The position numbers were made by a program, and so were the translations under genes. Positions 46,101 to 59,100 of a stretch of 64,000 nucleotides of DNA are shown here, one piece after another (the first letter of the stretch is position 1; the number at the start of each line of letters is the position of its first letter). The stretch comes from Acorus gramineus (Eukaryota > Streptophyta > Magnoliopsida > Acorales > Acoraceae). The stretch is taken from positions 348,467-412,466 of the forward strand of contig JAUJYN010000053.1 in assembly GCA_030737835.1 (NCBI GenBank). The letters run 5' to 3'. The notes below the pieces were generated by a model, which did not search any database, was not told where the DNA came from, and saw only the letters and a program-made list of their open reading frames with translations.

Positions 46101-46893
46101 GCAGTTTAGCACAGCATTTCACCCCCAGACTGATGGTCAATCTGAAAGGACCATCCAGACTCTCGAGGACATGTTGAGAGCATCAGTTCTTGAATTCGAG
46201 AACGGATGGGAGAAGAACCTAGCATTGATGGAGTTTGCCTACAATAATAGCTACCATAGCAGCATCGGGATGGCACCGTTTGAGGTATTATATGGTAGAA
46301 GGTGTAGGACTCCTATTTGTTGGGAGGAGGTTGGAGATCGACAGATGCTTGGACCGGAGATCGTGCAGCGATCGACCGACGCAATTCGTGTCGTCAGAGA
46401 TCGGCTTAAAACAGCTCAGAGTCGACAGAAAAGCTATGCCGATAACCGGAGGAGAGATTTGGAGTTTCAAGTTGGGGACCACGTTTTTCTGAAGATATCA
46501 CCGACGAAAGGGGTGATGAGGTTTGGGAAGAAGGGCAAATTGAGCCCTAGATATACTGGTCCATTTGAGATCCTAGAGAGAATTGGTACGTTGGCATATC
46601 GGCTTGCTTTGCCGCCACAATTGGAAGGTGTTCATAACGTGTTTCATGTGTCCATGTTGAGGAAGTATCATCCGGATCCGTCGCACATCATCGATTATCG
46701 ACCTTTAGAGGTTCGTGATGATTTGACGTTCGAGGTGCGACCCATCCGCATTGTAGCACGTCAAGAGAAGCAGTTGAGGACTAAGACCATTCCATTGGTT
46801 AAGGTCCTATGGCAACATCAGACCTCCGAGGATGCAACGTGGGAGCGTGAGGCGGAGATGAGGGAGCGTTATCCTCATCTATTTTCATCATGA
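43105..46893 (+). CDS. Chromovirus nucleocapsid-Pol polyprotein (PR-RT-RH-IN-chromodomain)
   Basis: 1262 open codons. Approximate residues: Gln-rich linker 29-40; CCHC zinc knuckles 52-65 and 76-89 ([28 protein letters not shown]); protease DPGASHSF 149-156 (most relatives have DSGA or DTGA, so the position after Asp is unusual); RT catalytic FIDD 483-486; RNase H Asp 631, Asp 694 and ADALSR 736-741; integrase HHCC module 847-887, then catalytic D917, D978 and E1014 with the expected 35-residue spacing. The C-terminal 90 residues ([13 protein letters not shown] ... [16 protein letters not shown]) are the chromodomain-type tail of Tekay/Del. The first Met is arbitrary; in a working element this is one Gag-Pol frame. 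Confidence 0.95.
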   Translation: MEELEWPIRRDNPPRGRHDRRQRERRPPQQQQQQQPLQQREQGQGTYQPRGCFTCGRMGHQARDCRQKQTGPSRVCFTCGREGHIARQCRQTARNPATQGQGSRGATESQRQPAQGIVYAVTEQDARAAHDVVRGTISVSQSIASILIDPGASHSFVALHFVPCLGVEPTPLLRPLAISLPTGSVVTTDRICRSCPIFVAGRELRADLILFEMVDFDIILGMDWLASYHANVDCFSKIVTFKLPNQPEFWFDGERGTTEVRIISCLQAQQLIQDGCACFLAHVVDCAVLPGRVEDVLVVQEFPDVFPEELPGLPPAREVEVSIELLPGTSPISKAPYRMAPAELRELKTQLEDLLEKGFIRPSVSPWGAPVLFVKKKDGSMRLCIDYRLLNQKTVKNKYPLPRIDDLFDQLRGAQMFSKIDLRSGYHQLPIKKEDIPKTAFRTRYGHYEFVVMPFGLTNAPAVFMALMNKIFQPYLDQFVVVFIDDILIYSPNREEHAKHLRIVLGVLQAHKLYAKFSKCKFWLEKVAFLGHVISKKGVEVDPNKVEAVMSWKRPTNATEIRSFLGLAGYYRRFIQDFSKIAVPLTRLTQKNARCEWTDQCEASFKELKRRLTSAPILTIPSGTGGFVVYSDASQRGLGCVLMQHGKVVAYASRQLKPHEQNYPTHDLELAAVVFALKIWRHYLYGETFEVFTDHKSLRYLFSQKELNFRQRRWLELLKDYDCTIQYHPGKANVVADALSRKSAVSVAHLMVSEWCLLEEIRDSDVTLQMGMPGVLIAQMRVQPILLTQIGEAQRRDVEFEEYRRVAESETVVSEWKMRTDGLLYFRGRIWVPSDDEIRREILQEAHHSAYTMHPGSTKMYQNLRGMYWWRGMKKDIAEFVGRCLTCQRVKAEHQRPGGLLQPLEVPEWKWEHVTMDFVCGLPRSQKGCDTIWVIVDRLTKSAHFLAIRATQSMDSLVAKYIDEVVRYHGVPVNIISDRDPRFTSHFWKGLQQALGTRLQFSTAFHPQTDGQSERTIQTLEDMLRASVLEFENGWEKNLALMEFAYNNSYHSSIGMAPFEVLYGRRCRTPICWEEVGDRQMLGPEIVQRSTDAIRVVRDRLKTAQSRQKSYADNRRRDLEFQVGDHVFLKISPTKGVMRFGKKGKLSPRYTGPFEILERIGTLAYRLALPPQLEGVHNVFHVSMLRKYHPDPSHIIDYRPLEVRDDLTFEVRPIRIVARQEKQLRTKTIPLVKVLWQHQTSEDATWEREAEMRERYPHLFSS

Positions 46894-46930
46894 GGTATGC
46901 TTTGCGGATTTGGAGGACCAAATCCTATTT

Positions 46931-46943
46931 AAGGGGGGTAGGA
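46931..46943 (+). other. Polypurine tract
   Basis: AAGGGGGGTAGGA immediately precedes the 3' LTR start TGTAATAGCC. Confidence 0.92.
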
Positions 46944-49497
46944 TGTAATAGCCCGGACCCTCTTATGCCAAATTATGCTAATATTTACGTGTTTGGATTG
47001 CATAATAGGATAATTTTATGTTATTAAACTTTTTGGTTACATTTTCAGAAAGCACCTTCAAGGCATAATTGGGTTTTGCGCTAAACATATGAAGTCTTCA
47101 TTTTTGAGTTATCTCTCATATAAAATTAGTTTGGTGTCATTTGGAGCTATATTAGAAAAGTTATGGCTGTTTTACCGTTTCTGCCCATAGAAGAAGAAAT
47201 CGCGAGGTCTTCTGTTCGTCGTTATTTTTAATATAGTTGGAGGCTTCTTTTGATCTTGGTCTAGCATAGAGTTGTATATATTTTCGTTACCTTTCCAACA
47301 GAAGTTGAATCATTTAAAGTGGACTTTCCTACGAGAAGTTATGGCGGTTAGAGTTGAGGCTGCACAGAATTCTAAAGGAGGGCACTTTCATCATTTGGCG
47401 GAATCTAAAGTTTTAAATAATTGGTGAGTCGGTGGAGGTGGCGTGGGCGATATGTGTGTGAGAGAGAGAGTCGTCCGAGACTCATTTGAGGGAAAACAAA
47501 AAGGGGAAAAATTGGGAAAAATTAGGAAAAGCTTCGTGGAATATTTTTCGTGCCATACTGGGTAAGGATTCTTGTTCTTTTCATCGTTATTCTTCATCTA
47601 GGGTTGTTCTATTTTAGTTCTAAATTAAAAATTGTGATTTGGGACTGAAATATGAATTTGTTTTTGGGGCTGGGTAAATAAGAATTGGAGAGTTATTTTG
47701 ATTGCGTTAACTTAGGGTTTGTATTTAGGACATCAGATTTGATTTGGGGGAAACTGAGAATTGATTATTGGGATTATATGTTAGTATCTGATTGAGATTA
47801 TATTTTTATCAGTGGATTTCCTCTCTGCCTGTTTTAAGAGTTGGAATAGGGTGAGTCCAGTTGAGGTGGTGAATTGCGAGGTAAGTAACCCGATCGATAT
47901 TTGTTTGTCCTATATTCCATTCCACGTGGTATTGTTATAAGTGACCCAATATTTGTGTTTGTTATTTCCAATTCCGCGCTTTATTGTTGTTTCTTATCAT
48001 CTCTGATATTGTTTGATATTCAAAACTGTTTTTATCCCTATTTATTCGTGAAACTAACTATTGTCGGTTACTATACTATATTGTTGAGACCCAGAATTAT
48101 TCATGTCACCTTTATTAATTAGAATTGTTTCTCATTGAGGCTTGCTTCATATTTATCCACTATAATTCAGTTATCATTCGAGAGTGTGATTTATATTATC
48201 CCAGTTCAGATTAGTCCTTGAAGTGTCATTATTGAGGTTTGCTTCGTGATTCATCATCATTATCTAATCGTTGTCATTTATCCTTGTTCTAGACAGTTTT
48301 CGAGAGTTCTAAATCTATAGTTGATTTGTGAGCCTTCCTTTGATCATGATGTATCCATCCCAGTGTCTTGCCATTGATCTATGATCTGTATGGTCGTGTT
48401 GTCCGACCATGAAGCCTTGTACTGTATTTGTTTCATTGCTTTTATTACCTCTTGAATTCGTATTCTTGGAGTTGGATGACCATAGACCTTACAGTGAGGG
48501 TTGAGGATTACCTCCCCAGCGCGCATGAGTACGTACGGTCCAGTGAGGGGGACTTGAGAATACCCTACCGTGCCTGGACGTTCCGAGGGCCAGGTAGCGA
48601 TTCCGCGGTGGACGTTCCGAGGGCCACATGCGAGAGGTATAGATGTGGACATCCCGGACATAGGGGCCGAGATGGGGTCATGTAGATGGTCTATCCGGCG
48701 CTTCGGTCATTCAGGAGCCAGAGTTGTGATTCCCTTATCATTCTTGTAGAATTGTGACATCTCGAGTGCCATCAATGAGTTAATTGACCTTCTTTGCTTG
48801 ATGGGTGATTTCAGAGTATGTGCCTTCAGTCCAGTGGTGTTGCTCTTGATGATATCTATTGGTCCTATCACTTGTGATGTGTTCGTTTGAGCTATTCATT
48901 CCTATTTTTATATATCAGCAATATTATTGTTCTCCACTGATGATCATAGAGTGTTTTCATGTGTTATTATGCTTTGACCTGATGTTGACGAAGCTTGACT
49001 TTGATGTCATCCTTGTTTTCCTTATGCGTGGAATGTCTGGGTTACTTACTGAGCATCTTTCGCTCATTCTATTCTATTTTCCTATTTTTGCAGAGTAGAG
49101 GCGGGGGTTTCTGGGCGTTGACTTTTCTTCTTTTGGGGGTCACGTCCAGTCGGTGATAGGCACATATATATAGATATGGATATTGTTGATGTTTTGGATC
49201 TGTACATGTTTATTTTCGTAAAGGCTGGTCTAGCGAACCATGCCTATGTTAAAATGCTCTGTATATATGGATGATTGTATATGAGGTGTGTTAGATGCTC
49301 TGTTGACTGCTTAAACTTTCCTGGGTAAGTTTGTATTGGTGATTATATATTTCTTGATGATTATATGTTATCCCAGGGTTGTTACCTGATGAGTTTATAT
49401 AGGGTGGTTATTTCGATGTTTTTTTTTTATAAAAGAAATGGTGAGTTTGAAGCACGTGGCGTGCACGTGTCGATGGTTTGGGACACGGGCCGTCACA
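46944..49497 (+). repeat. Family B 3' LTR
   Basis: 2554 bp, same ends and landmarks as the 5' LTR. The flanking ATCAC at 49498 repeats the target. Confidence 0.97.
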
Positions 49498-49502
49498 ATC
49501 AC

Positions 49503-50146
49503 AACTCTCAATGTCACTTGTTACACTAGAAAAAACCATACCTCTCTTAGTTGTTTTCTCCCCTTTTTTATGGGGTCAATAAGCCTTTTAACTGTTGTAA
49601 CGGTTGTCCCCTTTAATGGCAATAGTTGTGAAGTTTTATGGAAACCGCACAGCTTTATTGCAGTTAAACATGTGCCCTTAATTATCCATATTAAACGGAT
49701 AATAGGTCTTAATAACAACCTAACAGTTACTGATTGAGTGAACGTTTGACCATTTCAGGGGTCTTGTTCATGGTCCTGGTCTGGCTGGGTTGCGGGGTTC
49801 TGTTCGGCACATGACATGGCATTCGCCCACGAGATGTAAGGCCGTTCCAACCATATCTAGGTCACCTTGCTAGGAGACCAATCTGGTCATGCTTCACCTA
49901 TTTAGAAGTGTCTAATCGCTACTTGTTTACTTTGCTCCTATTGGGTCATTGGTCATCGGACGTGGTGATTTGTATCCGTTTACCTTTTAACACGTGTCCT
50001 CATTTGAGAGGATGCGAGTTTTTCTTTCTACATATGCCACATCTAATGAGGTATGAAAAATGTTCAACCCCGTTTCCAGACCCAGATGCAATCTACACCT
50101 TCTTTTTATTATTTTTAAATATTTACCATGTCTATAGAGTTATGTA

Positions 50147-50224
<78 letters not shown>

Positions 50225-50235
50225 GAATTAATGGA
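49503..50235. repeat. Host segment duplication, copy B, right part
   Basis: Collinear with 36078-36747 of copy A, ending at ATTCAATGAATTAATGGA. An (AT)n expansion at 50151-50219 replaces the short AT stretch of copy A. Confidence 0.92.
50151..50219. repeat. (TA)n microsatellite
   Basis: About 34 uninterrupted TA units. Copy A of the segment has only TTTTATATAAAAAAATATAA at this place, so the expansion arose after the duplication. Confidence 0.97.
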
Positions 50236-50365
50236 TTCATTAATATAATGTGTAAAAACAATTCAACCGAGGTCTATAGTGAGTGCATGTGGACTAACGG
50301 GCTGAGTGTAACAGCTCTCGCTTGTAAAACAGATAAAATGACCCAATCAAAAATAAATAAATAAA

Positions 50366-50692
50366 ACTTGTCCCCACAATAAACACATAAAAGTCTTTCA
50401 TCCACTTTACACGGCTAATTGAAACAGAGTAGAAAAGCAGCACAATATGATATCCAGACTTTCCTATGACAATCATTAAAATTAACCAAAATATGAAAGC
50501 TAGAATTAAAAAAAAAAAAGTTTAAAAAAAAACTTTGAATCTCCACAACGTTTACTTTTCTTCCAACTTTCAATAAACACAGAAAGTTTTTCCACTTTAC
50601 ACGGCTAATTGAAACAGAGTATAAACGTAGCAGAATATGAGATCCAAACTTTCCTGTGACACTCCTGAAATTTTAGTTTTAACCAAAATATG
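50366..50692. repeat. Host segment paralogous to 17020-17190, internally duplicated
   Basis: Two diverged tandem copies (about 50366-50497 and 50540-50692) of the stretch with CACTTTACACGGCTAATTG, AACAGAGTA and CCAAAATATG. The second copy is cut at ATATG by the solo LTR that follows. No gene. Confidence 0.85.
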
Positions 50693-53600
50693 TGTTATGC
50701 CTGTGTCATTTGGAGCCTTATTTTTCGATCGGAGTCGTTAAAATTTTGGGTTTTAGCCACCTACAAGAGTTGGAGAGCTCTGATTGAAAATTAGGCTACA
50801 TAATTTTCTCCTAGAAGTTATGCATTTCCGAATTGGTATTTGGATTTAATTTTGTTAAAATCCAAGATGAAGAGGTTTAAATATGATTTTATTTTGAGAT
50901 GCTCAGTTTTGAGTTAGCTTTCATACAAAAGTGGAATTAGATCAACTGGATTCATGTAGTAAAAGTTATGGGTATTTTACCAAGTATACCCCGGGGATGA
51001 AAATTCTGGCAGCAGCCTTGTTCAATGTTTAACTCACATTTCGGAATAGCTGGAGGGATTATTTGATCTTGGCATAAACATGAAAGTTGTAGATAATCTT
51101 CTTGGGTTTCTAGTGGACTTTGAATTGTGCAATTCGGATCTATATTGGGGAAGTTATGGCTGTTCTAGTGAAGCATGTACAGAATTTCTAGTCAGGGACG
51201 AATTGGTCATTTGTATCCCTCTTTTGGATATTTATTTGCCCAAAAAAATATCTCTCTCTCTCTCTCTCTCTCCCTCCCACTCCCCACGTGGGATTCTTGG
51301 ATCTCTCTTTCTCTCTTTTCACTCCCCCAATGTGTTTGTGTTATTTCCTCAAAGAGAAGAGAAGGAGAAGGTGAAGGTGAAGGAGAAAGAGAAAGGTTTG
51401 TGTAGGTATTGTTGTTGTTATTGTTTCCCCTCTCTCAAGCACCTTTTCATGACCATCCCCCCCCCCCTGATTTTGCAGCCAAAGAGGGCTGGTGAGAGGC
51501 TGAAGAGGAGGTGTGGTGGTGGTGGTGGTTGAGGTGGCCGTGGGCGCGTCGAGAGCCCCGCATCTCCCCCTTTCCCTTTCCCTCTTTTGGTAAGTCCTCT
51601 TCCCCTTCTTCTTGATTTTTTTGGGCTGTTGGGATGGTTGGGGAGGTCATGCATGCTAGGTAGATGGGTTAGAGTGTGTGTGAGAGGTTAGGGAGGGTTA
51701 AAAAGGGGCTGGGTGCGTGCTGGGGGCTGTCTGCGCGCGCGTAGAAGGGCGCTGGCAGGCTCAAGCGGGAGCGCAGACGCGCGCGGGTGCGTGCGGAGTG
51801 GGCGCGCAGGTGCGCGCGGGCACTGGCGCGAGCGGGGTGTGCGCGGGGCGTGTGCGCGCGCGGGGCATGCGTCTGGGCGCGGGACTGGGGGCCAGTGCGC
51901 GGCGTGCGTGCGCGTGCTGGGGCATGCGCGGGGCTGCCCAGGGTCTCGGGTAGGTGCTGGGGCACTCGGGCATGCGTGCGAGCCCGTATGCGTGCATGTC
52001 TAAGTCTTTGGCATTTCTAGTAAATTCTAAGTGTTAAATTGTGATGTTACTCACCAAATTTGATGCCCTTACCTTGCAGATCTCGTCGGATGGGATGCGC
52101 GAGGTCCCGGGTTGTATGGTGAGTGGTTCGATCCAATCCCCCCCCCTCTCGGGATGCGCTCGACGCGCGTAGACGCGCGTCGCGCATCGATGGGGCCCCC
52201 TAGCTATACTACTTGTGTAGATAAGTAGTATGGCCATGTTTATGCTATAATATGTAGATATCTTGCATGCTAGGCTTATATACATGTATTGTATTCATGT
52301 ATGAATGATTGTGTTGCATGAGCCCCTCTAGTATAGGCATGTATTTGTGTAATGTGTATGGATGTATAGAATATGGCATGCCTTAGGTAGTATTGTAATA
52401 CTACTCCCACCATATTAATTGGAATATCGAACATGAATAAGTCTGGGTTAATAACGGGCACCTGCCTAATATTCCCTTGCGATAAGACTCGAGGGCGTGG
52501 CATAGTTGTTGCGCCCATGCTAATGGGGCAAAGCTATGACCAGCTTCATGAGATGATGATCTCCCCCGCCCTCTCCCTCTGAACGAACTGAGTAAGTAGA
52601 TGCGATTTTCTACTCGACTCAGGTTCGTTTGGAATATTGGCATGCACCTGTTAGTGCGCGAGATCGCGCTTGCCCCTTTCTTTTAAGTTGGCGATATCCA
52701 ACGGATGTTAGAGTATATTTTGTATGTTTATGTGATTAATGACCATGTATGCATGTTGTATGAATTATTATGATGTAATCCATGTTAGGGAGTGTCCCTA
52801 TAATTATTAGATGATTGTGCATATGGTTCATGCACATAACTAAGATTAAATTCTCCTATAAAATATATGCGCATGTTAAAACTAATCAGGCCTATCTGAA
52901 ATAGGCGTGGGTATGACCCGCTGTCGGGTTGTACCTTATTAGTTAGAGCGCTAGCGATGTAATCGCCTCGTGCATCCGAGCGATGCACTCGTTTGGAATT
53001 CAGGAGAATTCATTATCTTATCAGATTGTTAAGCCGATAGTTGGGGCGTGACACCCCCTGTGTCCGAGCGACACAACCGTGTGGGAGTACAATAGTGTTC
53101 GCTATCATCGATATGTGATTATCGAGTGTAGTGTTTTTCCATTGGGTTCGCTTTGCGAACATGGAATGTTTACTCCCAATGTCGTCTATGTTGAAGAGGC
53201 CCGGGTTGTAGCTGTCCTGACAGAGGACTCCCATCCGTAGGTACCACCGATGCGTTCGGGAGCGTACTGATCGTGGGAGTGTACCAGGTAAAGGCTACCC
53301 GGGAGAGGGCTAACGAATGATATTGCGAGCGTGGAATCGTTCTCCCCTTCGTTGGATCCGATGTAGGAACTTCTCGGGTTGGGAAAAGCTGTCCTGACAG
53401 AGGGCTCCCATCTGTAGGTACTACCGATGCATTCGGGAACGTACTAACCATGGGAGTATATCAGGTAGAGGCTACCCGGGGAAAGGGCTATCGGTGGACC
53501 AAGGGTGTAGAGCAGTCTAAGTCTCTTCCAAAAGTCCCAAGAGTCTCCCTCCGGGAGTGAGGGTGAGGATGAGGTGAAGACACGTCGCCTCGTGACCCAT

Positions 53601-54333
53601 TCGTTGTTCGTCCGTTCCCATAGTTGTTGGGTCCGGTCTCGTATCGATGTTCAAAGACATCGTGGGTCAGTTATCCCGATGTAGATGATCCAGTAGTGTT
53701 GTGTAGACCAGTAATCCCGGGTCTCCTCGACCAACGGTATGGTCTCTCCCTAAAAGTCCCAAGAGTCTCCCTCCGGGAGTGAGGGTGAGGGTGAGGTTGG
53801 TCGCGCCGCTGCGTGACCCTGTTATCCATGGGTTTCCACCCATGTTTACCTTGAAAGGAAATTGTTTATGTATTGAACTGTTGTATGGTGATTGGTTTCC
53901 AGCCACTCACTAAGCTTGTAGCTCACCCCTTGCATATTGTTTCTTTTCAGGGGCAGTGTTGGGCGTGGAGCTGGAGCTTTCCTGTGGCGTGGTCTTATGG
54001 GCGTGGAGCGTTCTTCCGACGGGTGGCGAGTGCGAGGCTGTCAACAGTCCTAGAGTCATTATATGTATTGTAAATCGTGCATGTGGCACAGGTTGTATTT
54101 TCTTTGGTCTAAACTTGGCTCTCACAGGACAGTGATTGTGTATTCGAATCTGTAATAATGTTTTTGGTTTACAGACATTGTTTATATATTATGCTTCCGC
54201 TTTTTAGTCAGTTATCATTATCCTTGCTTTGCCACCTTGTGTGTTGTTGTTGGAGTCTTTATTGACCTCAGGTATTGATAGCTGATATTTTATTATTGCC
54301 ATGTCTCGGGGACGGCCGCCCTGGGGCGTGACA
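50693..54333 (+). mobile_element. Solo LTR of family A relative (TSD ATATG)
   Basis: Starts TGTTATGCCTGTG and ends GGGGCGTGACA; 3.64 kb. Perfect 5-bp target repeats ATATG at 50688-50692 and 54334-54338, and the single-copy target is intact at about 17174. It shows the leader donor-like (51590) and acceptor-like (52079) sites, the CpG-rich tract (51710-52000), two copies about 178 bp apart of a block with CTGTCCTGACAG (53215, 53391), and G-rich modules near 53550 and 53770. No coding region. Confidence 0.94.
51590..52079 (+). other. Candidate LTR intron (family A relative)
   Basis: Donor-like CTTTTGGTAAGT and acceptor-like ACCTTGCAG flank the CpG-rich tract, in the same order as 1234-2131. 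Inferred only. Confidence 0.4.
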
Positions 54334-54400
54334 ATATGAAAGCTAGAAGGAAGTTTTTAGCATTTCCAAATCTAGAGAAGTTTCTTTAAAGATTGCCATA

Positions 54401-55125
54401 TGGAGGGGCAGATTTTTTCCTTACCGGACTCGGGTAAGCGGATCCGGCCTCTCCCGTTCTCCTCCGCCCGAACGTGTCTTTCACCGCCGATGTGCACCTC
54501 TTGAGCGCCTTCAACACCGAGAGGTGGGGGTCCTGTGGAAAACCCTCCGACGCTCAAGTCAGTCAAAATGGCCGAAAAGAATCTTTGTAAAAAAGAATTG
54601 TGCATACCTCATAGGTGTGTTCTTGTCCCCTATTTATAGAGGAGGTGGGATGGTGTTAGGGCTTTTGATTCGACCCTCTCCATCGGACGGATGAGATTCC
54701 ATCAACTGCTAGTTAGGAGACAAAGGTTATACTCCTTGATGTGGGCAATTATGGGTTGATATGTATATGCAGATTTCATAGGGATTTGATGGACAAATCA
54801 ATAATGACCTGATTTGGTGATTTAAACTGGTATTGATGGGGATTGAATGCTGATAATTGTCATTTAGTGCTTTAGATTTATGTGAATCAATGCAATAATT
54901 GGATGGATTAGATACTGACTTGGTCTGTCGTAATTGGTCGGATCTGGGCCTTCGGGTCAAACCCGTTCAAACTAGGGTCGATGGGCTACCGTGTTACCGG
55001 GTAGGAATAATAACCCAGCCCGTCGAGGTGGGCTTGAGTCCGACGGGTCGTCATTCTGTCGGACTAGATCGGATGGGATTCGTGACCCGGCCCGATATAT
55101 GCAGCCAGAATATTTGGCGCCCATA
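54401..55125 (-). mobile_element. Solo LTR of Tat-type element (TSD CCATA)
   Basis: 725 bp similar along its length to the LTR at 55273-56003 (both have GGGTAA then GG(A/T)TCCGGCCT, CCTATTTATAGAGGAG, GGCGCCCA). Flanked by CCATA at 54396-54400 and 55126-55130; the empty target is at about 17245. One LTR end reads ATA where CA or its complement is expected, a mutated terminus. Orientation is by comparison with 55273-56003. Confidence 0.87.
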
Positions 55126-55272
55126 CCATATATATTTCTTAATCCAAAATACTGATACAATCCACATTCCCCTAACCTAGTATATTGTATATATTATGTT
55201 AGAAATATACAAAAAAAAAAAGGTATGGATTTAATTCAGTCAAGTATATGGTTCATTTCTTTGTAAGGGTAT

Positions 55273-56003
55273 TGAAGGGGCAAAAATTTTGCTTACCAGG
55301 TTCGGGTAAACGGTTCCGGCCTATCCCGTTCTCCTCCGCCTGATTTACGTCTTATGCTGCCGACCAACACCTCTTACACGCCGCCGACACAGGGAGGTGG
55401 GGGACCTGCGGAAGACCTTTTGACTCTCAAGTCAATCAAAGTGGCCAATGAAGGAATATTTGTAAAAAGAAAATTGCACCTACCTCTTGTGTGTTATTGC
55501 CCCCTATTTATAGAGGAGTTGGGATGGTGCCAGGGCTCCGGATCGAGCCTTCTCCATCAGACGGATCAGAATTCATCAACCATTAGTCAAGGGATAAAAG
55601 ATATCCCCCTTGATTTGGTCAATTATGGATTGACATATATACCAAGATTCGATAGGGATTTGGTTGACAGAGTCATTGATGACCCAATTTGGTGGTCTGT
55701 GTGATATTGATGGGGATTGATTGCTGATAATTATCATTTAATGCAGTATATTCGGGTGATTCAGTGATGATAGAGTAAATACTGACTTGATTTGCCGCAG
55801 TTAGTTGGGTGAGGGCATTCGGGTCGAACCGGTTCGGGTTAGGGCCGATTGGGCCATCGCTTCCCCAGGGGGATCTCGAATGGACTCGCTGCCCGACCCG
55901 TTTTCGGGGGTTCGGGTCGGATGGATCGTTGTTTTACTGGGCTAGGTCCGATGGGATCCTCAATCTGGCCCACTGAAGGTGAGCAGAAAATTGGGCGCCC
56001 ACA
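55273..56003 (-). repeat. Tat element 3' LTR
   Basis: 731 bp. On the minus strand it starts TGTGGGCGCCCAATTTTC and ends GCCCCTTCA. The forward strand has a CCCCTATTTATAGAGGAG block (about 55500-55517), whose complement supplies a TATAAATAG promoter word on the element's sense strand. Confidence 0.9.
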
Positions 56004-56021
56004 TATGCCCCCTTTTTCTCA
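56004..56021 (-). other. Tat polypurine tract
   Basis: On the minus strand, GAGAAAAAGGGGGCATA lies directly before the LTR start TGTGGGCGCC; this fixes the element's orientation. Confidence 0.88.
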
Positions 56022-56117
56022 TTCGACTGATAGTTGCTGCAGTCGAATGGGAAAAAATTCGTACAAGGCACCACGTGTCGGGCCGCAACCTACGTCACAT
56101 CGAAATGAGTTGCCTCG

Positions 56118-59100
56118 TGTTATGTCTGTATCATTTGGAGCCTTATTTTTCGACCGAAGTGGCTAAATTTTTGCTTTTAGCTGCCTATGGGAGTTGGAGT
56201 ACTCTGATTAAAAATCTCACTACATATTATGGGTTCTGGTACCGTTTTGTACCACCCATAAAAAAATTTCATCGAATTCCGATAACGTTTTAGAGATTAT
56301 ACAGTTTCGATTGGTATTCAGATTTAATTTTATTAATATCCAAGATGAAGTGGTTTAAATTTTATTTTATCATGGGATATTCAGTTTTGAGTTAGCTTTA
56401 ATACAAAAGTGGAATTAGATCAACTGGATTCATGTAGCAAAAGTTATGGGCATTTTTCCAATAATACCCTGGGGATGAGAAAATCCTGGCAACAACCCTG
56501 TTTGATGTTTAACTCACATTGTGGAATAGCTAGATGAGTTATTTGATCTTGGAATAAACATGAAAGTTGTAGATAATCTTCTTGGCTTTCCAATGGATTT
56601 TGAATTGTATAATTCGGAGCTAGATTGTAGAAGTTATGGTTGTTCTAGTAAAGTCTGTCCAGGATTTCTGGTCAGGGGCAGCATAGTCATTTCAGCCCCA
56701 TTAGAACCTCTTCGATTGGCAACTATTTAAGGCAGATGGGGAGGGTTTTGCTGGCATTTTGGGGGCCCAGCAGAGGAAATCTGATGAGGAGAAGAAGAGA
56801 AGTAGAAAAGGTGAGGTGAAGGTGAGTTTGTGTGTGTAGGAGGTTGTTCTCCTCTCTTTCTCCTCCTCTAGCTCTCTTCCTCCTCCTCTTAACTCATACC
56901 CTCTTTCTTGCACCCTCCTCTCTTTGTGTTTCAGCCATGAAGAAGATGCGCTGTGAAGGAGATGGTGGTGATGGTGGTGAAGTGGTGGTGGTGCGTGTGT
57001 GGTGTGATTGTGAGCCCCCCACACCTTCCCTTCCCCTCCCCCTCTCTTGGTAACTTTCTTTCCCTTTTTTTATGTTTGCTAGAATGTTGTTGAGGGCATG
57101 CATGTGGGTGTTGTAGGGAGAGTGTTGTTATGTGTAATTGCTGCTACACATGTGGTGTTTTTGTTTATGCATGAATGGTGGTGGCTTTGTGTTGTAGTAA
57201 GACAGATTTCTATCTTGTGCAGATCCTTGTGAATTTGGTAACTAGAGACATATTTTGAGGCTTCTGTCTTCATGTAATATGATCATCTATGTGTCTAAAT
57301 ATTATATATGAAATTTGGTGTTATTATGATATCTGTGTTGTAAGTTTTAACCTGATTTGCATACCCTGTCCACATTCGCGTGGGAATTGACCAGTTTCTG
57401 GAAACATTTTATTTCCGGCATGTAGAGGCTAAATTAGGTTATGATGTATTCACAGGTTATGATTCCAATATGTCAGAGAACGTGTATGATTTATTTCATA
57501 ATTTTTTTATGTGTATTTGGTGCTGTGGAGATCAAATAGTAGGGCTGGTTGCAGTAGATATACCAGTTTTGCTTGATTGTGTGTCAAGGAGTTGTTATGC
57601 ATGTTGTGAAAAATATCAGGAGTCATTGTCTTCATGAAGTAGGCTTGTATATCTGTCAAGAGGCTTCATATTTTAATTGAGCATCATTGGTTGTGTTTTG
57701 CAGCTTTCGTTGGTGGAACTCGCGATGAATGAGTTGTTAGGTGAGTGGTTCGATTCAACCCTTCGGGAAGCGTTGGATGCACGTAATCGTGCGTCACGCA
57801 TCCGTGGGGCACCCTAACTATACTAATTGTTTAGATGAGTAGTTTGGTCATGTCTAACCCATATTATGTTAGATATCTTGCATGTTAGGCCTGTATAGAT
57901 CGTATATTGCATAGAACCCCTGTTTTACCATATACTTGCCTATGTATTGTATTCATGTATAAATAACCATGTTTGCATGCGCCCTGCTTGTACGGGCATG
58001 TATCTCTTTGTATTTATATGAATGTATAGAATATGGCATGCCTTAGGTAGTCTTAATTTTAATACTACCCCCCCCCCCCATGTTAGTAAATCTAACATGA
58101 TTAAACCTGGGTTAATAACTGAGTACATACTTAATATTCCCTGATCGTAGGATTTGAGGGCGTGGTGTAGTTGTTGCGCCCATGTTATTGGGGCAAAACT
58201 ATGACCAACTTCTAGAGATGATGAGCTCTCTCGCCCTCTCTCTTCGTGCAAACTTAGTAAGTAGATGTGGTTCCTACTTGACTCAGGTTCGCTTGGGAAT
58301 ATTGGCATGCACCTGTTAGTGCGCGAACCTATAAGTGCTCGAGATCGCGCTTGACCCTTCCCTTTTAAGTTGGTGATATCCAACGCATGTTAGGGTACAC
58401 TTGTATGCTTGTATAATTAATTGCTTTGTATGCATATTATTTAGGTCACCCCTGATATGTATGTTGCATATATATTGTTTGTGCTTTTTATCTATGTTAG
58501 GGAGTACCCCTACAATTAATTATTATGTTACCGTGCATGTGGTTCATGTACATAACTGCGGTAGAATTCTCCTATTATGATTATGCGCATGTTAGACCAA
58601 TTGGGCCTATCTGTAATAGGCGTGGGTATGACCCGCTATCGGGTTATACCTTATTAGTTAGAGCGCTAGCAATGTAATGGCCTCCTTGCATCCGAGTGAT
58701 GCACTTGATTGGAATTCAGGAGAATTCATTGTCATATCGGTTTCGTTAAGCCGGTGGTTATGTCATTATGCTAGGCTTACCTGTGCTAGGCGCGTGTATG
58801 AACCGCTCATTGGGTTATGCCTTGGGCTTATTTTTGTACGAAAGTCAAGGTAACTCCCTGCGTCCGAGCAACGCATCTGTCTGGGAGTTCATGTGTATTC
58901 GATAGCATCGGTAGGTGATTACCGAGAGTAGTTGTTTTTCCATTGGGTTTGCATTGCGAACATGGAATGTTTCCTCCCAATATCATCCGTGTTGAAGTGC
59001 CCCGGGTTGTAGCTGTCCTGACAGAGGGCCCCCATCTGTAGGTACTATCGATGCATGCGGCAAGATATACTATTCATGGGAGTATACCAAGTAGAGGCTA

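Larger units (their letters stand above)
39690..49497 (+). mobile_element. Full-length family B chromovirus (Ty3/gypsy, Tekay/Del type), TSD ATCAC
   Basis: Complete element of 9.8 kb: 5' LTR 39690-42238, PBS, gag, pol with chromodomain, PPT and 3' LTR 46944-49497. Perfect ATCAC target repeats lie at 39685-39689 and 49498-49502, and the uninterrupted paralogous target exists at about 36070. The LTRs differ at scattered positions, with more differences in the first 100 bp than elsewhere, so the insertion is not very recent. Pol is open for 1262 codons, but the gag-pol boundary is frameshifted. Two solo LTRs of the same family are in this window (6803-9391, 27691-30269). Confidence 0.97.

Noticed and set aside
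51080..51532. 150-codon plus-strand ORF
   Set aside because: It falls within the solo LTR 50693-54333, starts in the U3-like part and ends in low-complexity sequence. No homologous frame is evident in the related LTRs.
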